Part shown: positions 44,801 through 54,100 of the stretch, piece by piece | How the letters are laid out: every line of letters begins with the position of its first letter | How positions within the stretch are numbered: the stretch's first letter is position 1 | Assembly (NCBI GenBank): GCA_029216955.1 | Contig: JANAVB010003400.1 | Coordinates: 20,668,597 to 20,732,596, forward strand | Reading direction: 5' to 3' | Source: Iris pallida | Lineage: Eukaryota; Streptophyta; Magnoliopsida; Asparagales; Iridaceae | Length of the DNA: 64,000 nucleotides | Translations under genes and position numbers: made by a program | The notes under the pieces: model-generated | Seen by the model: only the letters and a program-made list of their open reading frames with translations | Told to the model about the DNA's origin: nothing | The model's database searches: none

Positions 44801-46683
44801 AGAGGAAGTTTCTAATGTCAATTTTCCATCAACCATAGATCCTGGGGTAGGATCTTCATCTGCAGTTGCACCACAGGTTCAATATCTGGGATCTACAACT
44901 GCTACTCATGCACCAATTGCAAGTGAACCAGCTATTCCTCCACAGGTAGCTGTTTCTCAGCCGATAACTGTTACTACCACAGTTTCAGAGGTTACTCCAA
45001 ATATAGAGTCTTCTACAGCTCTTCTTGAAGAAAATGTAGAGTCTTCTACAGCTCCTCTTGAAGAAGGTTCTTCTGTAGCTCCAAGGACTATTGCTGAAGA
45101 CATTGAGTGGGATACTCCCATTGAGGATGAACCCATTCCCTCTGATGAACCAGCTTTAGATTTAGGTGAGGATGATTGGGAGGATATGGACTCTGATGAT
45201 GATTTTTTATCAGGTCCAAATCTTTCCTTTATATAAAATAGATTTTATTCACATGATCAAATATTATAACTATTTCATTTATTATTTTCTTTACAGGGAC
45301 ATGTTCCATACTCAAGAAAATCATTTCACCTGTCAAGAAAGCTCCTCTTCAGAAGGTTACTCTTCCTGTTGAACTACATGTAGAAGAAATTGATGATTCA
45401 GATGAGGAAGATTCCGAAACTGAAAAATCAATTGAAAAATCTTCTGAAGAAGTTCTCGCAGAATCATCTTCCGTTGTTCTTGAGAAAGACTCGGCTGTTG
45501 TTATGAACCTAACAGAATTTGAACAATCAACTACAGATGTTGCAGCTCTGAATGCCACCAGCGTAATGGAGGAGACTCCAGTTAATATTGAAAAATCAGT
45601 AACCGAAGATGCTGTGGTTACAGCTGCTGAAATTGAAGTCATAACAGGAACACTTTCTACTGATATAGCACCAGTTCCTGTAGAAACAGTGTCTGAGTCC
45701 GCTCCTATCATTGAAGTGAGCCTCCCTCTTGCTTTAATTCGAACATCAGCTCCAGAGATAGCCGTAGAAGTTACAAGCATAGCTGCTACAAATATGATGA
45801 TTGAAACTTCTATCCCAGCAACTACTCCAATATCGGCTCCAATAGTACAAGCTCTTACTGCAGAAGCTACTACAGTAGCAACTTCGAGCTTTTCTTTGCC
45901 AATAAGACTGACAACAAGTGTAGCTACTCCAAGCTCGATCAATGATATGAATTTTCTAGCCCAAGTTCATACTGATACCTTCTACACCACCTTGATAACT
46001 TTGACCAAAATGATTTTGAGGGGGAGTTATCAGTATAAAGATTTGAAGGCCACAATCACCCCAGTTATTGGAATGTTGCCATATTCCATAGCACCGAGAA
46101 AGCCACAACGTTGCAGTCCATAGTTGAAGGTCTTGAGCAACCTTTACGAGAATATGAAGAAATTTATCATGGCACTATAGAGAGTTTTATTCAAGCCGAA
46201 TATGACACTCTAACTGCTGAATACACAGCTCGAGAATTATTATTTCAAGAAGCTCTCCAGGAGTATAATGCCAAAGTTGCACAAGAAATAGCTTTTCTTT
46301 ATGGAAGCAAACCTCTGTTAGAACAGCACCGAATCACTTATGAAAAATCACATGTACGGCTTTTGGAGCAGGAAGACAAAATTCGTGAGACTGAAGCTGT
46401 ATTGGCTCGTTTGAAAGAGGAACGAGAACAAATAATTGCTGAACGAAATAAATCTTTGGCTCAAAGTTCTGTCTTGGAAGAACAGATTTGTGGTTCGGAA
46501 AGTACTCTCAAAATTCTGAATGATGCAAAAGAAGGATTAGTTATGAGTTTTACGGAGCTTTCTCGTAAATATTCTGAAGAATCAAAGCGCAAAATTGCTT
46601 CTCAAAATGCACTCATCATTCGAGAAAGAAGAATAGCAGAACTGAGAAAGATGATCGAGGACATGATCACTCCTCCTTTGTAA
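41838..46683 (+). CDS. G1 antisense spliced gene: plant mobile domain plus coiled coil
   Basis: Predicted exons: 41838-41973 (donor AAAG/GTAGAG), 42460-45213 (acceptor CTTTTTCTTTGCAG, donor TCAG/GTCCAA), 45297-46683 (acceptor TTTCTTTACAG). Both junctions are phase 1 and keep the frame. Exon 2 resembles the plant mobile domain: P-I-G-E-M-G-F-A-L-H-E-M near 43280, P-A-V-R-L-V-F near 43840 and S-R-F-A-R-Q-F-G-Y-D-Q near 44325. Basic and acidic low-complexity sequence follows. Exon 3 is Ser/Thr/Val-rich, then a heptad coiled coil (46110-46650). Two lesions are seen: an in-frame TGA at 43938 and a frameshift near 46072. PMD proteins of hosts (MAIN/MAIL1) act in transposon silencing; the role here is unknown. 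G2 has a homologue. Confidence 0.72.
41974..42459 (+). other. Predicted intron 1 with 47-bp G-box repeats
   Basis: GT...AG borders flank 486 bp. Inside, CCCACGTGTATACGTGTCAGC occurs in three near-tandem copies (about 42160, 42202 and 42248), followed by about ten GCGTA(A/G)A variants (42275-42400). The ORF reading into the intron stops at 42059. Confidence 0.6.
45214..45296 (+). other. Predicted intron 2 (83 bp), conserved in G2
   Basis: A short A/T-rich plant-type intron follows an acidic stretch (D-D-W-E-D-M-D). G2 has an 80-bp intron (63065-62986) after the matching acidic stretch. Confidence 0.7.
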
Positions 46684-46805
46684 AATTTGTAAAAGAATTT
46701 CTTTCTTTCTAAACTTTTCTTCCATGTTGATGTAATATGTCAATCATATGAATAACACATTTTGGATTTTTTTGTGACTCTATCAAAAATAATAGAGGTA
46801 GGACA

Positions 46806-46978
46806 ATTATCAGAGGTATTATGGACGTGATAAGCCTTCACAAATAAATTGTATCTATCCAAAGATAGCTAATCTTACTCTTTGTAGGGTATACAATACT
46901 GTCAGAGGTAAATATGGACGTAACAGATTGGACTAACCCGAAAAAAGTAGATAAGTATCTATGGACATGATGGATAAT
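46806..46978 (+). repeat. Spaced repeats TATCAGAGGTAATATGGAC, 3' of PMD gene
   Basis: Imperfect copies lie near 46808, 46897 and 46955, just beyond the stop of the antisense gene. Five matching copies lie at the equivalent place in G2 (61134-61388). 46979-47254 holds nothing else recognisable. Confidence 0.65.
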
Positions 46979-47254
46979 AATTAACATCAGCCAGGAAGAG
47001 AAAAAAATAAAGAAAAACTCTCTTAAACAATTCTTTTGAGATTTTCAAATCAACCCGCCATAAATAGTTTACAAAGAACGTGCATTTATTTCGGCAACTT
47101 CTTTTCTAATCCATAGAAATAGATGGATGAATTTGTAATAAATGGATGAACCCGATGAATTTGTAATTAATGGATGAACCCGTCAGTTTCGAGAAGACAG
47201 ATTGTTTCAAATTCCAAAACTATCCATTAACATTCGTCCATAAATAACTCTTTA

Positions 47255-47264
47255 CTATAAATAG
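47255..47264 (+). promoter_or_regulatory. TATA box of antisense ORF C
   Basis: CTATAAATAG, identical to the TATA box of the PMD gene, lies 66 bp before the ATG at 47321. It is followed by a CT-rich leader (CATTCTCTCTTTTTTTTATCC). Confidence 0.6.
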
Positions 47265-47320
47265 TTTAGAGTTTTCTTATAAAGTATCATTCTCTCTTTT
47301 TTTTATCCAAAGAAGCAAAA

Positions 47321-47623
47321 ATGTCTTCCAAGGACGTGCCACAGAAGACAGAAGCCTCTGAGAAAGCGATTGAGAAGACGATTGAGACAACCCCCATGGA
47401 GTCGTCTCCGCACAAAAAGGAAAAGACTGGCGAAAGTTCTTCTACGCCAAAACCACCCAAGGACATCCTTTCTTTCTTAGTGGAGCCAAGAGAAACAGCC
47501 GAGGAGGAAGCGCTGAGGATGGTTGCTCGCAAAATTTTTGTGAGTTCAGGCAATGATGTTTTTTACGCATTGGCTGATTATGTATTCAACAAGGAAGGCA
47601 GCGGCCCTGGTTCTCGTCCTTAA
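47321..47623 (+). CDS. G1 antisense ORF C, 100-residue charged protein
   Basis: Starts M-S-S-K-D-V-P-Q in the favourable plant context AAAAATGTC. The first half is Lys/Glu/Ser/Thr-rich and likely disordered. The second half has P-K-D-I-L-S-F-L, an acidic helix-like segment and G-N-D-V-F-Y-A-L. It ends 58 bp before the pol stop codon on the opposite strand, a tail-to-tail arrangement. No homologue is found at the equivalent place in G2 (61020-61440). No domain is recognised; function unknown. Confidence 0.5.
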   Translation: MSSKDVPQKTEASEKAIEKTIETTPMESSPHKKEKTGESSSTPKPPKDILSFLVEPRETAEEEALRMVARKIFVSSGNDVFYALADYVFNKEGSGPGSRP

Positions 47624-47681
47624 TCTTTTGTATCTGAATTATAATATGATAAATAAAAGAGTTTTTTATGTCTCTTTTTCT

Positions 47682-50600
47682 TTATACATAATATTTCTTC
47701 AGAAATTTGCCATTGATGGGCATCATAAGTAAATCTCCATTAGGCTTAGATAATCTATACGCCCCATTGGAAAACACGGTCTCGACAACATAAGGACCTT
47801 CCCATTTAGCTTGGAATTTTCCTTTACTTTTATGAGTCATAACCATAGGTCTTCGGACAGCTAGAACCAACTCTCCAACTTTAAATATTCTCTCTTTGAC
47901 TTTACGATTAAAAGCTCGAGAGATGCGTGCTTGATATAATTCAATATGTTGTTGCGCTTGAAGACGTTTTTCATCCAAACCTTCAAGTTCTTGAAGCCGC
48001 AATCGATCATTGTTCTCTGAGGTTAGCTCATTGGCAATAGCTATTCTAAGAGATGGGATCTGAATTTCCAAGGGAAGAACGGCTTCACATCCATAAACCA
48101 ACGAGAATGGCGTAAAACCAGTTGGATTTCGGACCGTTGTACGATATGCCCACAAACATTCTCCAAGTTTCTCATTCCAATCATGTTTATTGGAAGAAAC
48201 AAACTTTTTGAGAAGTTTGATAATCGTTTTATTAAAAGCCTCAGCTAAACCATTAGCAGCTGGGTTATAAGCTGTAGAAGCCAGATTCTGAATTCGATTC
48301 TTTTCACAGAATTTATAAAATGAATGGCTAGCAAATTGTGGCCCATTGTCATAGATTATCCTTCGGGGAATCCCAAAACGATAAATCACATGATGTTTAA
48401 TAAAGCTAATAACATTGGAAGTCTTCACCTCAATCAAAGGAATTGCTTTCGCCCATTTAGAAAAGTAATCGGTTATAGCAAGAATGAACCGATGTCCTTT
48501 AACAGAAGGGGGGTTGATAGGGCCAATTATATCCATGCCCCAAGCTTCAAATGGCCATGAGGCTGCCGTGGGATGAAGAAATTCAGAAGGTTGATGTATA
48601 AAGTCTGCATGAATTTGACAGGCTTTACACCTCTTTGCATAATCTATAGCATCTGCTATCATTGTAGGCCAGTAATAACCCATTCTACGAATGCGGTCCT
48701 GTAATTTTGGACCAGGTTGATGTGCACCACATACTCCATCATGAGCTTCACGGAGTGTTTGTTTAGCTTCATTTTCGGAAAGACATCGTAACAAAAGTCC
48801 GTCATAAGAACGACGATATAGCATATTCATAGAAGTGTCATAATAGAATCGGAATGATCGTCGCTTGACTAATGCCGCTTCTTTAGGATCTTCAGGTAGA
48901 ATTCCATAGACAGCATAGTCTATGAATGGACTTCTCCAATCCCTTTGTTGAGGAGTTAATTCTGAAGTATAACTGTGTTCAATATGTAAGTTATTTTTAA
49001 TACAGAATAAATCCCGATCTAACAAAATTATTGAATTTTGTCTTCTGATTGGAACTGCTAGATCTGCTGCTAAACTAGCAAGGGCATCAGCTTCTAAATT
49101 TTGAGAGCGTGGCACAAATTCTATGAAGAATCTTTTGAACAATAGAGCTAGTTCAATTGTTGCCTGGTGGTATGGAATTAAGTCAGGATTCCTGACTTCA
49201 TAAGTTCCTCTGACCTGATTGATGATTAGCTGAGAATCTCCATAAACTTCTAAGAACTCAATGTCTAGTTCTTTCGCTACTTGAAGACCAATTAACAAAG
49301 CATTGTACTCAGCTACATTGTTTGAACAAGGCTTGTTGAGTGAATAAGCACGGTATATAACTAATTTATCAGGAGACACCAAGCCTACTCCCACTCCAGA
49401 GACAATATTGCCCTTGGGTCCGACTCGTGAGGCTCCATCAAAATACAGTTGCCAAATATCATCTTCCATAGCCATATTGCAATCTGCAACTTCGTCAGGA
49501 ATGTCTTCATATAGCTTGGAAGTTTCAGGAATAGGGTGAGCAGCCAAGAAATCCGCTAATGCTTGACCCTTCACTGACTTCTGTGGTACATAAACCATAT
49601 CATATGGTGTAAGCAACATCGCCCAAGTAGCCAATCGAGAATTAAGGATACTTGGTTTCTTCATTAACACTCGAATAGGATTTATCCTAGATATAACATG
49701 AATAGTCTGTCCTGTTACATAATGTCGTGTCTTTTGAATGGAAAAGACTAATGCCAGACATTCCTTTTCTACTGGAGTATACCTATGTTCAGCTCCGACC
49801 ATCATTCGACTAAGATAATAAATTGCCTGTTCATGACCCATATCACTTTTCTGTGCAAGAAGAGCACCAAGAGAGTGATCCATTGCCCGAACATAAAGCA
49901 AGAATGGCCTTCCCATTATTGGAGGGACCAGAACAGGTGGATTTGTGAGATACTGCTTAATGTCATTGAATGCTTTCTGACAAGCTTCATCCCAAACAAA
50001 TGATACACCTTTCTTCATTAAACGGGAAAAAGGCTGACATCTTCCAGAAAGATTTGAAATAAATCTTCTGATGTAAGCAATACGACCCTGAAAGCCACGG
50101 AGTTCTTTCAGATTTCGTGGAGGACGCATTTCAAGAACTGCCTTGATTTTATCTGGATCCACGTGGATGCCATCAGAGGTGATCACAAATCCCAGAAACT
50201 TGCCACTAGAAACCCCTAAGAAAGACTTAGTAGGGTTCATTTTCAACTGATGTTGACGCATCAAGTCAAACACTGTCTTTAAGTCTTGAATATGATCATC
50301 TTTTGACCGACTTTTAACGGCAATGTCATCTACGTAACATTCTACTGTCTTTCGTAGATGCTTTTGAAAAATGTTGTTCATGGCTCGTTGATATGTAGCT
50401 CCGGCATTCTTCAAACCAAAGGGCATAACTGTATAACAATATACCCCTAAAGGTGTACGAAAAGCAGTATGTCTTTCATCTTCAGGATGCATCTTGATTT
50501 GATTATATCCTGAAAATCCATCCATGAAAGACATGCGTTCAAAACCACAAGTATTGTCCACCATGACATCTGTGATTGGAAGAGGAAATTCGTCTTTTGG

Positions 50601-50900
50601 ACAGGCTGTATTAAGATCTCGAAAATCTATACAAACTCTGACCTTACCGTTCTTTTTCATGACTGGTACTATGTTAGCTACCCAATCAGGATGTTGTTCT
50701 TCACGAACAAAGCCACAAGTAATCAGCTTTTTGACTTCTGCTTCGATTGCATCCATCATGTCTGGTCGGAAACGCCTTTGCTGTTGCTTCACTGGCTTAG
50801 CGTTAGGAAATATATTGAGTTTATGAGTAGCTACTTTGGGATCCAGACCCGGCATATCCTCATAGCTCCAGGCAAATATATCAATATATTCTTTTATCAA
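47682..50900 (-). CDS. pol: G1 pol: reverse transcriptase, two RNase H domains, integrase
   Basis: 1072 residues. RT spans about residues 45-250 with catalytic Y-V-D-D near 190. The gypsy-type RNase H (about 300-430) looks degenerate. An archaeal-type RNase H (about 483-610) shows all four acidic residues: D in Y-F-D-G-A-S, E in V-A-E-Y-N, D in Y-G-D-S-Q and D in E-A-D-A-L-A. Integrase has an HHCC motif (about 712-745; C-K-A-C) and DDE residues in G-M-D-I-I-G, Y-D-N-G-P-Q and G-L-A-E-A-F. Dual RNase H defines the Tat lineage. Upstream homologous sequence (50901-51162) continues in other frames, with a stop near 50980, so the true N-terminus is cut off by frameshift or joined by recoding. Confidence 0.92.
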   Translation of the reverse strand: MIKEYIDIFAWSYEDMPGLDPKVATHKLNIFPNAKPVKQQQRRFRPDMMDAIEAEVKKLITCGFVREEQHPDWVANIVPVMKKNGKVRVCIDFRDLNTACPKDEFPLPITDVMVDNTCGFERMSFMDGFSGYNQIKMHPEDERHTAFRTPLGVYCYTVMPFGLKNAGATYQRAMNNIFQKHLRKTVECYVDDIAVKSRSKDDHIQDLKTVFDLMRQHQLKMNPTKSFLGVSSGKFLGFVITSDGIHVDPDKIKAVLEMRPPRNLKELRGFQGRIAYIRRFISNLSGRCQPFSRLMKKGVSFVWDEACQKAFNDIKQYLTNPPVLVPPIMGRPFLLYVRAMDHSLGALLAQKSDMGHEQAIYYLSRMMVGAEHRYTPVEKECLALVFSIQKTRHYVTGQTIHVISRINPIRVLMKKPSILNSRLATWAMLLTPYDMVYVPQKSVKGQALADFLAAHPIPETSKLYEDIPDEVADCNMAMEDDIWQLYFDGASRVGPKGNIVSGVGVGLVSPDKLVIYRAYSLNKPCSNNVAEYNALLIGLQVAKELDIEFLEVYGDSQLIINQVRGTYEVRNPDLIPYHQATIELALLFKRFFIEFVPRSQNLEADALASLAADLAVPIRRQNSIILLDRDLFCIKNNLHIEHSYTSELTPQQRDWRSPFIDYAVYGILPEDPKEAALVKRRSFRFYYDTSMNMLYRRSYDGLLLRCLSENEAKQTLREAHDGVCGAHQPGPKLQDRIRRMGYYWPTMIADAIDYAKRCKACQIHADFIHQPSEFLHPTAASWPFEAWGMDIIGPINPPSVKGHRFILAITDYFSKWAKAIPLIEVKTSNVISFIKHHVIYRFGIPRRIIYDNGPQFASHSFYKFCEKNRIQNLASTAYNPAANGLAEAFNKTIIKLLKKFVSSNKHDWNEKLGECLWAYRTTVRNPTGFTPFSLVYGCEAVLPLEIQIPSLRIAIANELTSENNDRLRLQELEGLDEKRLQAQQHIELYQARISRAFNRKVKERIFKVGELVLAVRRPMVMTHKSKGKFQAKWEGPYVVETVFSNGAYRLSKPNGDLLMMPINGKFLKKYYV

Positions 50901-51162
50901 TGTTATTAATGCCTCTCTTTCATTTTTAGAAGATTCTTGCTAATGAATATTGGCTTAGAAGTATTTTCATCTCCTAATCTATCTGAATAACTTCGTCTTC
51001 CGTAGGAGGTTGTCGTTGTTCAAACCGCAATTCCCATTGATTATCCATCTGCTGAGCCCAAGGATCATTTTCGAATGACTCAGACTCATTATCAGTTTGA
51101 ACCATATTAACAGAGAAGATTTGTTCAGCTTCATCATACTGATTCTCTTCTGAATCAGAGGA

Positions 51163-54100
51163 TTATGACGTACTGGAGGAATATTCCTCTTCATCTTCAT
51201 TATTCACTTTATGTACATCATATCCTAAACCGCATCGGGTTTTCTGATAAAATGGATCTCCACGTAATGGCATCCGTCTACCTTTTCCCATATTGAGACC
51301 CGGCATAGTTTTCAAATCATACCCCATTTTCTGAATAATCTTTTGAGATTGTTGGCTATATCTATTAATTCTGATATTTCCTTTATCCTTCTCATCAAGA
51401 TCATTAGTTTGTGTTATGGGAATATTCCTTGCTAAACCGAATACAATCTGTCGTTTGTAAGTTTTGGTAGAAGGAATCAAGAAATATGATTCTTCTTGTT
51501 GTTTATAGGCTACACAAGCCTGAGAAGATGGTGTAACAGGTAATAGATAGGGCTCACATTTCAGAAATTTCTGAGCATATGGTCCTACATCAATGTGTGG
51601 AGGAAAAGAATTTTCTTTATGATCAACATATAAAGTTTCCTCTGAAAAAGAAGTTAAAAAAGCTTTGACATCCATATACTCCAAAAGAAAATCTTCATTA
51701 GATTGAACAAATACATGCCCAGTATTTACATCATTTACGGACTTTTTTACATTAGACGCTGATGGACTAGCATCTTTTTTAGGCGTAGACTTGCCAAGGT
51801 TGAAAACCAATGGCTCAGGATCAGTAGGACAGGATGTACGTCCTTTAACTTTGATGATCAAGGGCTGGTCACTCATGTCAGTTCGAATTTGACTTTTGAC
51901 AGGGATCTTCAAAGACTCTTCAGATGCGATTTGAATTTTACCTTTAACCTTTATTACCAAAGGCTGATCATCAATCGTTTGAGACTGAGTTCGTCCCTTG
52001 ATTTTGATTTTCAAAGGTTGGTCTTCTACTGGTACCGAGCTTCCAGCAGATGATTGATCTTCTAAGGAAGGTTTGTCTTCAGCAATCTCAGAGATCTCCT
52101 TAACATATTCCTCTTTATAGAGTCGTGCATCCATGAAGTAAGCTTCAAGGTTCTTGAAAGGTTCAGAATCAGCAAACTCAGTCCTTACGTTCCCCTGTGA
52201 GTCTACATATTTGAAGCACTGATGAAGGGTAGAGGGTACTATATTATTCTCATGTATCCAAGGTCTTCCCAACAGGATATTGTAGGATACATCGGAGTTA
52301 ATAACATAGCATGTCACTATCGTCCGGAGATCTCCGATTTGGATCTTCAAACGAGTCTTCCCCAAAGGTTTGCTCCTGCCAGCATTAAAACCAACAATAG
52401 TTGTGTTAGTATAAGTTAAATCACTGGTAGAGATTCTCAATGGTCTCAGCATGCTTTGGAGAATAATGCTGATGGAAGATCCCGTATCTATGAGGATCCT
52501 ATCCACCTCAGTCATTCCAATATACCCTGTATAATACAAGGGCCTGTCATGACGATTGTGGCCTAGTAACATGTCATCCTGTGTGAAGGTAATGTTTGGA
52601 AGAGTTTCCATCACACTATGACATTGAGGACAAGATGGAGACGTACTATCAGGAGCTTTAAGTTGGGCCAAACAAGAATCTGCTTGGAGCAAAGCCTCGC
52701 TCAAAGCTTCCCTGCTATCCTTTGAGAGACGAAGTAATTCAAAGATAGAAAGTCTCGCCGGCGTGTTAGCCAGTTGAGCTAGAATGTCAAATTTGTAGGG
52801 TTTCATCATCCCCTGACTTTGGTTTGACTTCAGAGGTACATCAAAGCGTACTGCTCGTTGTTTCCCCTTCTCATTTACTGACAGTTTGGAAGGCTTCTGA
52901 TTAATAGGTATTTGAGAAGTGGTAGGTTGATTTGGAGGTTCAACTGTATCTTCCATTTCTTTAGAAGTTTCTTCATAGTCTTTAAGATATTCTTTTCCGG
53001 ACCTTGTTCCGGTGAGAACTTCTTCTGCAGACTCAGGAGATACTACTACCATATTGCAGGTTGTAGTTTTCTTTCCCTTTGGTCTTTTCTTATGAGACTT
53101 TTTATGCTGGATAGGGATCTCACATCCTAATCCAGTAGTGCTCTTCTGAGATTGCATTTGTAAAGGAAGCCGTATCCCTTTGCCATAGTTTAATCCTTCG
53201 GCTTTCTGGAAATCATAACCCATCAACTTCATGAGGCGAACTGATTGTTGGCTATAGATATGCATGGGAATAGAACTTCCAGAAGATGCTTCAGTAGTAT
53301 TTGGAGTATCAAAAACAACAATTTGTGACTCCGGCAGTGGTGAAACCTCATCGAATAGAAGAGCATCAGAAGTGCTTTGAGTCTCAGCAACATGAGTCTT
53401 CAACTCAGGAGGTGGTAGAATTCCAAAGGGTGCCTTTTCATATGCAGCAAAGATTTGCTGAGCTCTATATAAAGGCACACTGCACATAGCTGTTTGTTGC
53501 TGGTGAGTGAGTTTCAATTTGACAGGAGGGGCTAGGCTCGGAGGACATATGTTAAGACCTCTTAACCTCTCCTCCAAAGGGATACCACCCCATAGATGAT
53601 CAAGATCATCATAGTCTTCAGATATAACATGAGAGATCATGTTACAAGTAAAAACATTTTTATTTTTCTTGGATTTAGAAGTTTTACTTTCTTTCTCCAA
53701 ATCAGGTATTAAATCGGGATGTACCCACATGATTTCCCCATTTTTCAAAGTAAGAGGGACTAATCCCTCAACTTGATCTCTGGCTGGTGGAAGATTTACG
53801 ATTTCCAAAGTAGCTTTAGGGATTGGAATTACTCCATCAGGAATTTGTTGTGGAGGGAAATCTCCAAATTGTATAGAAGTCATGTTCGTTGTGACGGTGT
53901 GATCATCATTAGTCAATGAAATGACTTTAGCATTGATCAATTCTTGAATTTTCTTCTTCAAGACATAACATGCTCGAGTGGGATGGTTAATGTATCTATG
54001 ATAGATACAATACTTGGGATTATCAGTCAAATTGACCTCATCAGGTCGTTTAGGGTCTGGGAGCTGGAGTTTGCCACTCTTCATCAGACATTCAAATATA

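Noticed and set aside
42480..46683. Interpretation as an ordinary host gene between two transposons
   Set aside because: It lies between matching LTRs of G1, upstream of the G1 polypurine tract, and G2 has a homologue in the same relative place.
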